64,000 bases of DNA from Penium margaritaceum (Eukaryota; Streptophyta; Zygnematophyceae; Desmidiales; Peniaceae), in the NCBI GenBank assembly GCA_023375785.1, contig SZWC01002447.1, positions 43,449 through 107,448 on the forward strand. The letters run 5' to 3'. The stretch's first letter is position 1. Each line of letters begins with the position of its first letter. Of this stretch, positions 42,001 to 56,000 are shown piece by piece. Below the pieces are notes generated by a model that made no database searches, had not been told where the DNA came from, and saw only the letters and a program-made list of their open reading frames with translations. The position numbers were made by a program, and so were the translations under genes.

Positions 42001-45000
42001 CATACCAAAACTTCTTCGGTCATGGTCACTGACATATGCCTAGTCTGGTTGTTTGGTGTGCATAGTAGCCACACCGTACCACTGCTTATTGAAGTTCTTT
42101 GTCTTTTCTGGTCAATACATAGCGTTCCCAAACCATTTTCTCTCCCTCTGACCATTTGTGACTCGTCTTATGAGTTGTCAATGTTGACCACACATAGTGG
42201 ACTTCTTTGGTCATGGTCAGTGACGTATGCATCATTCGGTTAGTCAGTGTGCACACTAGACACACCGTGCCACTACTTGCTCAAGGTCTTTGTACTTGCT
42301 ACTTGATAGATAGTAATCCAAACTCATTGTCTCCCCGGTTTCACCATTTGTGACTCATGTTATGAGTTGTCAACGTTGACCACACAGTGTAAAACTCTTT
42401 TCGTCATCGTTAGTCGCATATGCCTTCTTTGGTTTGTCACTGTACATGGTCTTCGTGCTTTCTAGTTGATAGCCAATGTTCCCAAACCATTGTTACTTCT
42501 CTGACTATGTGTGACTCTTGTTGTGAGATGTCAACGTTCACCACATGAAGTGAAATTTTTTGGTCATGGTCAGTGACATATGCATACTTTGGTTGGTCAC
42601 TGTGCATGGTTGCCACACAGTGCCGCTACATATTAAAAGTCTTTGTACTTGCTAATTGTTAACTAGTATTTGCAAATCATTGTTTCCCCCTCTGACCATT
42701 TGTGTCTCATGTTATGAGTTGTGAAAGTTGACCACACATAGTGACATTCTTTGGTCATGGTCAGTGACACATGCCTACTTTGGTTGGTCATTGTACATGG
42801 TAGCCAATCTGTGCCACTACTTATTGAAGGTCCATGTGCTTGCTAGTTGATTCCTGGTGTTCGCAAACCATTGTTTCCCCTTCTGACTATTTGTGACTCG
42901 TATTAAGAGTTTTCAACGTTGACCACACATAGCGGAAATCGTTGGTCATAGGCAGTACACATGCCTACTTTGGCCGGTCGTTGTGCATGGTAGCCACACT
43001 GTGCTACTACTTATTGAAGGTCGTTGCACTTGCTAGTTCAGAAGTAACATTCCAAAACCATTGTTTCCCCCTCGGACCATTTCTGACTCGTGTTATGGGT
43101 TGTGAACGTTGACCACCCATAATGATGTTTTTTGGTCATGGTCAGTGACATATGCCTAGTTTGGTTGTTCGGTGTGCATAGTAGCCACACCATACCACTA
43201 CGTATTGAAGTTCTTTGTCCTTCCTAGTCCATACATAGGGTTCTCAATCAATTGTCTCTCCATCTGACCATTTGTCACTCATGTTATGAGCTGTCCATGT
43301 TCACCACACATAGTTGACTTCTTTGCTCACAGTCAGTGGCGTATGCATCATTTGGTTGGTCCCTGTGAACGCTAGCCACACCGTGCCACTACTTGTTGAA
43401 GGTCTTTGTACTTGCTAGTTTATAACTAGTATTCCCAACCCATTGTTTCCCCCTCTGACCATTTGTGACTCGTGTTATGGGTATTTCAACATTGACCACA
43501 CATTGTGAAATTGTTTTGGTCATGGTTAGTGGCATATGCCTACTTTGGTTTGTCACTCTACATGGTTGCCACGCCGTGTCACTACGTACGGAAGGACTTC
43601 GTGCTTTCTAGTTGATAGCCAGTATTCTGAAACTATTGTTACCCCATCTAACTATCTGTGACTCTTGTTGTGAGTTGTCAACGTTGACCACATGAAGCGA
43701 AACCCTTTGGCCATGGTCAGTGACATATGCATACTTTGGTTGGTCACTGTGCATGGTAGCCACACTGTGCCACTACATATTGAAGGTCTTTGTACTTGCT
43801 AATCCATAGCTAGTATTCACAAACATTTTTTTCCCCCTCGGACCATTTGTGACTCGTGTTATGAGTTCTCAAAGTTGACCACACATAGTGGCATTATTTG
43901 GTCATGGTCAGTGACACATGCCTACTTTTGTTGGGCATTGTATATTGTAGCCAAACCATGCTACTACTTATTGAAGGTCCCTGTGCTTGCTAGTTGATGC
44001 CTGGTGTTCCCAAACCATTGATTCCTCCTTTGACCATTTGTGACACGTAATATGAGTTGTCAACGTAGACCAAACATAGCGGATCTCTTTGTGAAAGGCA
44101 GTTTATATACGTACATGGTCAGTCATTGTGCATGGTAGCCACACCGTGCTACTACTTATTGAGGGTCGTTGTACTTGCTAGTTGAAAAATCATATTCCAA
44201 AACCATCGTTTCCCCCTCTGACCATTTGTGACTCGTGTTATGGGGTGTGAACGTTGACCACCCATACTGAAACTCTTTGGTCATGTTGACTGACATATGC
44301 CTAGTTTGGTTGTTTGGTGTGCATAGTAGCCACACGATGCCACTACCTATTGAAGTTCTTTGTCCTTACTAGACGATACTTAGGGTTTCCAACCCTCTGT
44401 CTCTCCCTCTGACCAGTTGTGACTCGTGTTATGATTTATCAATGTTGACCACACATAGTGCACTTCTTTGGTCATAGTCAGTGACGTACACATCTTTTGC
44501 TTGGTTACTGTGCATGCTAGCCACACCGTGCCACTAGTTGTTGAAGGTGTTCGAACTTGCTAGTTGATAAATGGTGTTCCCAACCCATTGTTTTCGCCTC
44601 TCACCATCTGTGACACATTTCATGAGTTTTCAACGTTGACCATACATTGTGAAATTCTTTTGGTCATGGTTAGTGGCATATGCCTACTTTGGTTTGTTGC
44701 TATACATGGTTGCCACACCATGTCTTTACGTCTTGAAGGTCTTCGTGCTTTCTAGTTGATAGCCAGTGTTCCCCAACCATCGTCACCCCCTCTGACTATT
44801 TGTGACTCTTGTTGTGAGTTGTCAACCTTGACCACATGAAGTGAAATTCATTGGTCATGGTCAGTGACATATGCATACTTTGGTTGGTCACTGTGCATGG
44901 TAGCCAGAATGCGCCACTACATATTGAAGGTCTTTGTACTTGCTAATCGATAACTAGTATTCACAAACCATTGTTTCTCCATCTCATCATTTGTGACTCG

Positions 45001-46599
45001 TGTTATGAGTTGTCAAAGTTGACCACACATAGTGACATTCTTTGGGCATGGTCAGTGACACATGCCTACTTTGGTTGGTCATTCTACATGGTACCCACAC
45101 CCTGCCACTACTTATTGAAGGTCCTTGTGCTTGCTTGTTGATACCTGGTGTTCCAAAAGCATTGTTTCCCCCTCTAACCATTTGTGACTTCTATTATGAG
45201 TTGTCAATGTTGAATACACACAGCGGATTTCTTTGGTCAAACGCAGTACATATGCCTACTTTGGTTGGTCATTGTGAATGGTAGCCACACCGTGCTACTA
45301 CTTATTCAAGTTTGTTGTACTTGCTAGTTAAAAACTAATGTTCCGAAAGCCTTGTTTCCCCCTCTGATTATTCGTGACTCGTGTTAGGGGTTGTGAACGT
45401 TTACCATCCATGCTGAAATTCGTTGGTCATCGTCAGTGACATATGCCTCGTTTGGTTGTTTGGTATGCATAGTAGGCACACCGTGCCACTACGTGTTGAA
45501 GTTCTCTGTCCTTTATAGTCGATGCATAGGTTTTCCAACCCATTGTCTCTCCCTCTGACCATTTGTGACTAGCGTTATGAGTTGTCAATGTTGACCACAC
45601 ATGGTGGACTTCTTTGGTCATAGTCAGTGACATATGCATCCTTTGGTTGGTCACTATGCACGCTAACCACACCGTGCCACTACTTGTTGAAGGTCTTTGT
45701 ACTTGCTAGTTGATAACTAGTGTTCCCAACCCATTGTTTCCCCCTATGACCATTTGTGACTCCAGTTATGAGTCTTCAACGTTGACCACACAGTGTGAAA
45801 TTCTTTTGGTGATGGTTAGTGGCATATGCTTTGGTTCTTCAGTGTGCATGTTTGCCACGCCGTGTCACTACGTACTGAACGTCTTTGTGCTCTCTTGCTG
45901 ATAGACAGTGTTCCCAAACCATTGTTACCCCCTCTGACTATTGGTGACTCTTGCTGTGAGTTGTCAACGTTGACCACTCGAAGTGAAATTTGTTGGTCAT
46001 GGTCAGTGACATATGCATACTTTGGTTGCTCACTGTGCATTGTAGCGACACTGTGGCACTATATACTTAAAGGTCTTTGTACTTGCCAATCGATAACTAG
46101 TATCCACAACCCATTTTTTCCCCCTCTGACCATTTGTGACTCGTGTTATGAGTTGTAAAAGTTGACCACACATAGTGACATTCTTTGGTTATGGTCAGTG
46201 GCACATGCCTACGTTGGTTGCTCATCGTAAATGGTAGCCACACCGTGCCACTACTTATTGAACGTCCTTGTCCCTGCTAGTTGATACCTGGTGTTCCCAA
46301 ACCATTATTTCCCCCTCTTACCATTTGTGACTTGTGTTATGAGTTGTCAACGTTGACCACACACAGCAGATTTCTTTGGTCAAAGGCAGTATATATGCCT
46401 ATTTTGGTCGGACATTGTCCATGCTAGCCAAATTGTGCTACTACTTTTTGAAAGTCGTTGTACTTGCTAGCGGAAAACTAATGTTACAAAACCATTCTTT
46501 TCCCCTGTAACAATTTGTGACTCGTGTCATGGGCTGTGAACGCTGACTTCCCATACTGAAATTCGCTGGTCATGGTCATTGACATATGCCTAGTTTGGT

Positions 46600-46700
46600 T
46601 GTTCAATGTGCATAGTATCCACACTGTGCCACTGCTTGTTGAAGGTCTTTGTACTTGCTAGTTGAGAACTAGTGTTCCCAACCCATGTTTCCTCTCCTCT
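46600..46700 (-). repeat. hybrid satellite monomer (types A and F fused)
   Basis: The type-A context (GTTGTTCAATGTGCATAGTA) runs directly into type-F sequence (CTGCTTGTTGAAGGTC...GAGAACTAGTGTTCCC) without the usual ACATAGGG landmark. About one monomer is missing, as expected from unequal exchange. Confidence 0.65.
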
Positions 46701-49700
46701 GACCATTTGTGACTCGTGTTATGAGTTTTCAACGTTGACCACACACTGTGAAATTGTTTTGGTCATAGTTAGTGGCATATACCTACATTAGTTTGTCACT
46801 GTACACGGTTGCCAGGCCGTGACACTACGTACCAAAGGTCTCTGTGCTGTCTTGTTAATAGCCAGAATTCCCAAAGCATTGTTACCCCCTCTGACTATAT
46901 GTGACTCTTGTTGTGAGTTGTCAGCGTTGACCACATGAAGTGAACCTCTTTGGTCATGGTCAGTGACATATGCATACTTTGGTTGGTCACTGTGCATGGT
47001 AGCCACACTATGCCACTACATATTGAAGGTCTTTGTACTTGCTAATCGATAACTAGTATTCACAACCCATTGTTTCACCCTTCTGACCATTTGTGACTTG
47101 TGTTATGAGTTGTCAAAGTTGACAACACATAGTGACATTCTTTGGTCATGGTCACTGACACATGCCTACTTTGGCTGGTTATTGTACATGGTAGCCACAC
47201 TGTGCCACTACGTATCGAAGGTCCTTGTGCTTGCTAGTTGATACCTGGTGTCCCCAAACCATTGTTTCCCCCTCTGACCATTTGTGACTCGTGTTATGAG
47301 TTGTCAACGTTGACCACACACAACGGACATCTTTGGTCAAAGGCAGTACATATGCCTACCTTGGTCGGTCATTAAGCATGGTAGCCACACCGTGCTACTA
47401 CTTATTGAAGGTCGTTGTATTTGCTAGTTGAGAACTAATATTCCAAAACCATTGTTTCCCCCTCTCACCGTTTGTGACTCGTGTACTGGGTTGTGAACGC
47501 TGACCACCCATGCTGAAATTCTTTGGTCATGGTCAGTGACATATACCTAGTTTGGTTGTTCGGTGTGCATAGTAGTCACACCGTGCCACTACGTATTGAT
47601 ATTCTTTGTCCTTTGTAGTAAATACATAGGGTTTCCAAACTATTGTCCTTCCATCCGATCATTTGTGACTCGTGTTATGAGTTGTCCATGTTGACCACAC
47701 ATAGTGGACTTTTTTCTTCATAGTCAGTGACGTATGCATCCTTTGGCTGGTCACTGTGCACACTAGCCACACAATTCCACTACTTGTTGAAAAAATTTGT
47801 ACTTGCTAGTTGTTGACTAGTGTTCCCAACCCATTGTTTCCCCCTCTGACCATTTGTGACTCGTGTTATGAGTTTTCAACGTTGACCACACACTGTGAAA
47901 TTCTGTTTGTCATGGTTCGGTGCATATGCCTACTTTGGTTTGACACTATACATGGGTGCAACGCCGTGTCACTACGTACTGTCAAGATTTGTGCTTTCTA
48001 GTTGATAGCCGGTGTTCTCAAACCATTGTTACCCCCTCTGACAATCTGTGACTCTTGTTGTGAGTTGTCAATGTTGACCACATGAAGTGAAATTCTTTGG
48101 TCATGGTCAGTGACATATGCATACTTTGGTTGGTCACTGTACATGGTAGCTACACCGTGCCACTGCTTCTTGAAGGTCCTTGTGCTTGCTAGTTGATACC
48201 TGGTGTTCCCAAACCATTGTTTCCCCCTCTAACCATTTGTGACTCGTATTATGAGTTGTCAACATTGACCATACAAAGCGGATTTCTTTGGTCAAAGGCA
48301 GTATATATGCCCACTTTGGTTGGTCATTGTGCATGGGAGCCACATCGTACTACTACTTATTGAGGGTCGTTGTACTTGCTATTTGAAAACTAATATTCCA
48401 AAACCATTATCTCCCCCTCTCACCATTTGTGACTTGTGTTATTGGTTGTGAACGTTGACAACCCATACTAAAATTCTTTGGTCATGGTCAGTGACATATG
48501 CCCCGTTTGGTTGTTTGGTGTGTATAGTAGCCACACTGTGCCACTACGTATTGAAGTTCTTTGTCCTTTCTTTTCAATACATATGGTTCCCAAACCATTG
48601 TCTCTCCCTTTGACCATTTGTGAATCCTGTTGTGAGTTGTCAATGTTGACCACACATAGTGGAATTCTTTGGTCATAGTCAGTGACGCATGCATCATTTG
48701 CTTGGTTAATGTGCATACTAGGTATGCCATGCCACTTCTTGTTGAAGGTCTTTGTACTTGCTGGTTGATAACTAGTGTTCCCAACCCATTTCTTCCCCCT
48801 CTGACCATTTGTGACTCGTGTTATGGGTTTTCAACGTTCACCACACACTGTAAAACTCGTTTGGTCACGGTAAGTGGCATATGCCTGATTTGGTTTATCA
48901 CTATGCACGGTTGTCACGCCTTGTCACTACGTATTGAAGTCGTGATTTCTAAGTGATAGCCAGTATTCCCAAACCATTGTTACCCCCTCTGACTATTTGT
49001 GATTCTTGTTGTGAGTTGTTGGCATTGACCACATGAAGTGAAATTCTTTGGTCATGGTCAATGATACATGCATGTTTTGGTTGGTCACTGGGCATGGTAG
49101 CCACATTGTACCACAACATAGTGAAGGTCTTTGTACTTGCTAATCATTAACTAGTACTCATAAACCGTTGTTTCCCCCTCTGACCATTTGTGACTCGTAT
49201 TATGAGTTGTAAACGTTGACCACACACAGAGGATTTCTTTGGTCAAAGGGAGTACATATTCCTTATTTGGTTGGTCATTTTGCATGGTAGCCACACCGTA
49301 CTACTACTTTTTCAACGTTGTTGTACTTTCTAGTTGAAAACTAATATTCCGAAACCATTGTTTCCCCCCTCCGACCATTTGTGACTTGTGTTATGGGTTG
49401 TGAACGTTGACCACCCATACTGAAGTTATTGGACCATGGTCAGTGACATATCCTAGTTTGGTTGTTTGGTGTGCATAGTAGCCACACCATGCCATTACTT
49501 ATTGAAGCTATTTTTCCTTTCTAGTCGATACATAGGGTTCCCAGTCCACTGCCTCTCCCTCTGACCATTCGTGACTCGTGTTATGAGTTGTCAATGTTTA
49601 CCACACATAAAGGCCCTCTTTGGTCATTTTCAGTGACGTATGCATCCTTTGGTTGGTCACTACGTACGTTAGCCACACCGTGCCACTACTTATTGAAGGT

Positions 49701-52700
49701 CTTTGTACTTGCTAGTTGTTAACTAGTGTTCCCAACCCATTGATTCCCCCTCTCACCATTTTTGACTTGTGTTATGAGTTTTCATTGTTAACCACACAGT
49801 GTGAAATTCCTTTGGTCATGGTTAGTGGCATATGCCTACTTTGGTTTGCCACTGTACATGGTTGCCACGCCGTGTCACTACGTACTGAAGGTGGTTGTGC
49901 TTTATTGTTCATAGCCAGTGTTCCCAAACCATTGTTAGCCCCTATGACTATCTGTGACTCTTGTTGTGAGTTGTCAATGTTGACCACATGAAGTGAAATC
50001 CTTTGGTCATGGTCAGTGACATATGCATACTTTGGTTGGTCACTATGCATGGTAGCCACACTGTGCCACTACATATTGAAGGTCTTTGTACCTGCTAATT
50101 GATAACTAGAATTCACAAACTAATCTTCCCCCCTTAGACCATTTGTGACTCGTGTTATGAGTTTTCAAAGTTGACCACACATAGTGACATTATTTGGTCA
50201 TGGTCAGTGACACATGCCTACTTTCGTTGGTCATTGTACATGGTAGCCAAATCGTGCCACTACTTATTGAAGGTCCCTGTGCTTGCTAGTTGATACCTGG
50301 TGTTCCCAACCAATTGTTTCCCCCTTTGACCATTTGTGACTCGTATTATGAGTTGTCAACGTTGACCACACACAGCGGGTTTCTTTGGTCAAAGGCAGTA
50401 CTTATGCCTACTTTGGTCAGTCATTGTGCATGGTAGGCACACAGTACTACTACTTATTGAGGGTCGTTGTACTTGCTAGTTGGAAAATTATATTCCGGAA
50501 CCATTGTTTCCCCCTCTGACCATTTGTGACTCATGTTATGGGTTGTGAACATTGACCACCCATACTGAAATTCTTTGGTCATGGTCAGTGACATATGCCT
50601 AGTTTAGTTGTTCCGTGTGCATAATAGCCACACCGTGCCACTACGTATTGAAGTTATTTGTCCTTTGTAGACGATACATAGGGTTTCCAAACCACGGCCT
50701 CTCCCTCTGACCTAAGGTGACTCGTGTTATGATTTGTCAATGTTTACCACACATAGTGGACTTCTTTGGTCATAGTTCGTGAGGTATACATTCTTTGGTT
50801 GGTTACTGTGCACGCTAGCCACACCGTGCCACTACTTCTTGAAGGTGTTTGTACTTGCTACTTGATAACTAGTGTTCCCAGCCCATTGTTTCCCCCTCTG
50901 ACCATTTGTGACTCGTTTTCTGAGTTTCCAACATTGACCACACACTGTGAAGTTCTTTTGGTCATGGTTAGTGGCATATGCCTACTTTGGTTTATCAATG
51001 TACATGGTTGCCATGCCGTATCAGTGCGTATTGAAGGTCTTTCTGCTTTCTAGTTGATAGCCAGTGTTTCCAAACCATTGTTACCCCCTCTAAATACCTG
51101 TGACCCTTGTTGTGAGGTGTCAACGTTGACCACATGAAGTGAAATTCTTTGGTCATGGTCAGTGACATATGCATGCTTTGGTTGGTCAGTGTGCATGGTA
51201 GCCATATTGTGCCACTACCTATTGAAGGTCTTTGTACTTGCTAATCGATGACTAGTATTCACAAACCATTGTTTCCCCCTCTAGCCATTTGTGACTCGTG
51301 TTATGAGTTGTCAAAGTTGACCACACATCGTGACATTCTTTGGTTATGTTTAGTGACTAATGCCTACTTTCGTTGGTCATTGTACATGGTAGCCACACTG
51401 TGCCACTGCTTATTGAAGGTCCGCGTGCTTGCTTGTTAATACCTGGGATTCCCAAATCGTTGTTTTCCCCTCTGACCATTTGTGACGCCTGTTATGAGTT
51501 GTCAACACAGCGGATTTCTTTGGTCAAAGGCAGTACATATGCATACTTTGGACAGGCACTGTGCATGGTAGCCACACCGTGCTACTACATATTGAAGGTT
51601 ATTGTACTTGCTAGTTGAAAACTAATATTCCGAAACCTTTGTTTCACCCTCTGACCATTTGTGACTCGTGTTATGGGTTGTGAATGTTGACCACCCATAC
51701 TGAAATTCTTTGGTAATGGTCAGTCACATATGCCTAGTTTGGTTATTCGGTGTGCATAGTAGCCACACCGTGCCACTACATATTGAAGTTCCTTGTCCTT
51801 TCTAGTCAGTACATAGGGTTCCCAGACCATTTTCCCTTCCCCTGACCATTTGTGAATCGTGTTATGAGTTGTCAATGTCGACCACACATAGTGGATTTCT
51901 CTGGTCATGGTCAGTGACGTATTCATCCCTTGTTTGGTCACTGTGCATGCTAGCCACACCGTGCCAGTACGTGCTGAGTGTTCTGTACTTGCTAGTTGAT
52001 AACTAGTTTTCCCAACCCATTTTTTCCCCCACTGACTATTTGTGACTTGTGTTAATAGTTTACAATGTTGACCACACACTGGGAAATTCTTTTAGTCATG
52101 GTTAGTGGCATATGCCTACTTTGGTTTGTCACTGTACATGTTTGCTACGTCGTGTCACTACGTACTGAAGGTCTTTGTGCTTTCAAGTTGATAGCCAGTG
52201 TTCCAAAACCATGGTTACCCCCTCTGACTACCTCTGACTCTTGCTTTGAGTTGTCAACGTTGACCACATGAAGTGAAATTATGTGGTCATTGTCAGTGAC
52301 ACATGCATACTTTGGTTGGTCACTGTGCATGGTAGCCATATTGTGCCACTACAGATTGAAGGTCTTTGTACTTGCTCATCGATAACCAGTATTCACAACC
52401 CATTGTTTCCGCCCTCTGACCATTTCCGACTCGTGTTATGAGTTGTCAATGTTGACCACGCATAGTGACATTATTTCGTCATGGTCAGTGACACATGCCT
52501 ACTTTGGTTGGTCATTGTACATGGTAGCCACAGCGTGCCACTACTTATTAAAGGTCATTGTGCTTGTTAGTAAATACCTGGTGTTCCAAAACCATTGTTT
52601 CCCCCCCTCTGACCATTTGTGACTGGTATTATGTGTTGTCCACGTTGACCACACACAACAGATTTCTTTGGTCAGATGCAGTACATATGCCTACTTTGGT

Positions 52701-52949
52701 TGGTCATTGTGTATGGTAGCCACACCGTGCTACTACTTATTCAAGGTCGTTGTACTTGCTAGTTAAAAAGTAATATTCCAAAACCATTGTTTCCCCCTCT
52801 AGCCATTTGTGAATCGTTTTATGGATTGTCGAACGTTGACCACCTATGCTGAAATTCGTTGGTCATGGTCAATGACATATGCCTAGTTTGGTTGTTCGGT
52901 GTGCATAGTAGCCACACCGTACCACTGTGTGTTGAAGCTCTATGTCCTT

Positions 52950-53000
52950 TGTAGTGGATAGAAAGGTTTCCCAAAATATGAGTTCTCAATGTTGACCACA
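52950..53000 (-). repeat. internally deleted type-A monomer
   Basis: GATAGAAAGGTTTCCCAAAA passes straight to TATGAGTTCTCAATG. The CCATTGTCTC...GACCATTTGTGACTC part of the monomer is absent, a loss of about 45 bases. Confidence 0.7.
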
Positions 53001-56000
53001 CATAGTAGACTTCTTTGGTCATAGTCAGTGACATATGCATCATTTGGTCGGTCACTGTGCACGCTAACCACACCGTGCCACTGCTTGTTGAAGATCTTTG
53101 TACTTTCTCGTTGATAAGTAGTATTCCCAACCCATTGTTTCCCCCTATGACCATTTTTTACTCCTGTTATGAGTTTTCACCGTTGACCACAGAGTGTGAA
53201 GTTGTTTTGGTCATGGTTAGTGGCATATGCTTACTTTGGTTTGTCAGTGTACATGGTTGCCACGCTGTGTCACTACGTACTAAAGGTCTTTGTGCTCTCT
53301 AGCTGAAAGCCAGTGTTCCCGAACCATTGTTTCCCCCACTGACTATCTGTGACTCTTGCTGTGAGCTGTCAAAGTTGACAACATGATGTGAAATTCTTTG
53401 GTCATGGTCGGTGACATATGCATACTTTCGTTGGTCACTTTACATGGTAGCCACACTGCGCCATTACATATTGAAGGTCTTTGTACTTGTTAATCGAGAA
53501 CTAGTATTCACAAACCATGGTTACCCCCTCTGACTGTATGTGACTATTGTTGTGATTTGCCAACTTTGACCACTTGAAGTGACATTATTTGGTTATGGTC
53601 AGTGACTTGTGGTATGATTTTTCTATGTTAATGACACACTGTGAAATTTTTTTGGTCATGGTTAATGGCATATGCATACTTTGGTTTTTCACTGTACATG
53701 GTTGCCATGCCGTTTCACTACGTACTGAAGGTCTTTGTGCTTTCTAGTTGATAGCCAGTGTCCCCAATCCATTGTTACCCACTCTGACTATCTGTGACTC
53801 TTGTTGTGAGTTGCCAGTGGTGACCACATTAAGAGGAATTATTTGGTCATGTTCAGTGACACATACATACTTTGGTCGGTCACTGTGCATGGTAGGAACA
53901 CTGTGCCACTACATATTGAAGGTCTTTGTATTTGCTAATCGATAACTAGTATTCAAAAACCATTGTTTCCCCCTTCGACCATTTGTGACTTGTGTTATGA
54001 GTTGTCAAAGTTGACCACACATAGTGACATTCTTTGGTCATGGTCACTGACACATGCCTACGTTGGTTGGTCATTGTACATGGTAGCCCCACCGTGCCAC
54101 TACTTATTAAAGGTCCTTGTCCCTGCTGGTTGATACCTGGTGTTCTCAAACCATTATTTTCCCCTCTAACCATTTGTGACTTGTATTATGAGTTGTCAAC
54201 GTTGACCACACACAGCGGAATTCCTTGGTCAAAGGCAGTACATATGCCTACTTTGGTCGGTCATTGTGCATGCTAGCCAAACCGTGCTACTACTTATTGA
54301 AGGTCGTTGTACTTGCTATTGGAAAACTAATGTTACAAAACCATTTTTTTCCCCTCCGACCATTTGTGACTCGTGTCATCGGCTGTGAACATTGACCACC
54401 CATACTGAAATTCTTTGGTCATGGTCAGTGACATATGCCTAGTTTGGTTGTTCAATGTGCATAGTAGCCACACCGTGCCACTACGTGTTGAAGATCTTTG
54501 TCCGTTCTAGTTGATACCTAGGGTTCCCAAACAATTGTCTCTACCTCCGACCATTTGTGTCTCGTGTTATGAGTTGTCAATGTTGACCACACATAGTGGA
54601 CTTATTTGGTTATAGTCAGTGACATATGAATTCTTTGGTTGGTCACTGTGCACGCTAGCCACACCGTGCCACAACTTGTTGAAGGTCTTTGTACTTGCTA
54701 GTTGAGAACTATTGTTCCGAACCCATTTTTCCTCCTCTGACCATTTGTGACTCGTGTTATGAGTTTTCATCAATGACCACACACTGTGAAATTCTTTTGG
54801 TCATGGTTGGTGGCATATGCCTACTTTGGTTTGTCACTGGACATGGTTTCCATGCCGTGTCACTACGTACTGAAGATTTTTGTGCTTTCTTGTTGATAGC
54901 CAGCATTCCCAAACCATTATTACCCCCTCCGACTATATGTGACTCTTGTTGTGAGTTGTCAGCGTTGACCACACAAGGTGAACTTCTTCGGTCATGGTCA
55001 GTGACAAATGCATTCTTTGGTTGGTCACTGTGCATGGTAGCCAAAGTGTGCCACTACATATTGAAGGTCTTTGACTTCCTAATCAATAACTAGTATTCAC
55101 AAACCATTGTTTTGCCCTTCTGACCATTTGTGACTCGTGTTATGAGTTGTCAAAGTTGACAACACATAGTGACATTCTTTGGTCATGGTCAGTGACAGAT
55201 GCCTACCTTGGTTGGTCAGTGTACATGGTGGCCACACCGTGCCACTACTTATTGAAGGTCGTTGTCCTTGCTAGTTGATACCTGGGATTCCCAAACCATT
55301 GTTTCCCCCTCTGACCATTGTTGACTCGTATTATGAGATGTCAACGTTGACCACACACAGCGGATTCTGTTTGTCAAAGGCAGTACATACGCCTACTTTG
55401 GTCGGTCATTGTGCATGGTAGCCACACCGTGCTACTACTTATTGAAGGTCGTTCTACTTGCTAGTTTCAAACTAATATTCCAAAAAAAAATCCCCCTCTG
55501 ATCATTTCTGACTCGTGTTATGGGTTGTGAACATTGATCACCCATACTAAAACTTTTTGGTCATGGTCAGTGACATATGCCTAGTTTGGTTGTTCGGTGT
55601 GCATAGTAGCCACACCGTGCCACTACCTATTGAAGTTATTTGTCCTTTCTAGTTTATACATAAGGTTCCCAAACCATTGTCTTTCCCTCTGACCATTTGT
55701 GACTTGTGTTCTGAGTTGTCAATAAACACCACACACAGTGGACTTATTTGGTCATAGTCAGTGACGTATGCATCATTTGGTTGGTCATTGTGCATACTAG
55801 CCACATCGTGCCACTACTTGTTGAAGGTCTTTGTACTTGCTAGTTGATATATAGTGTTTCCAACCCATTGTTTCCCCCTCTGACCATTTGTGACTCGTGT
55901 TATGAGTTTTCAACGTTGACAATACAATGTGAAATTATTTTGGTCATGGTTAGTGGCATATGCCTACATTGGTTTGTCACTATACATGGTTGCCACGCCG

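Noticed and set aside
48488-48808. Recurrent 60-120 codon open frames in the satellite (for example 48488-48808, 14778-15149, 28537-28908)
   Set aside because: The same peptide patterns recur with the monomer and are equally common on both arms. The 191-bp period is not divisible by three, and stops fall at repeat-defined positions. No selection for coding is apparent.
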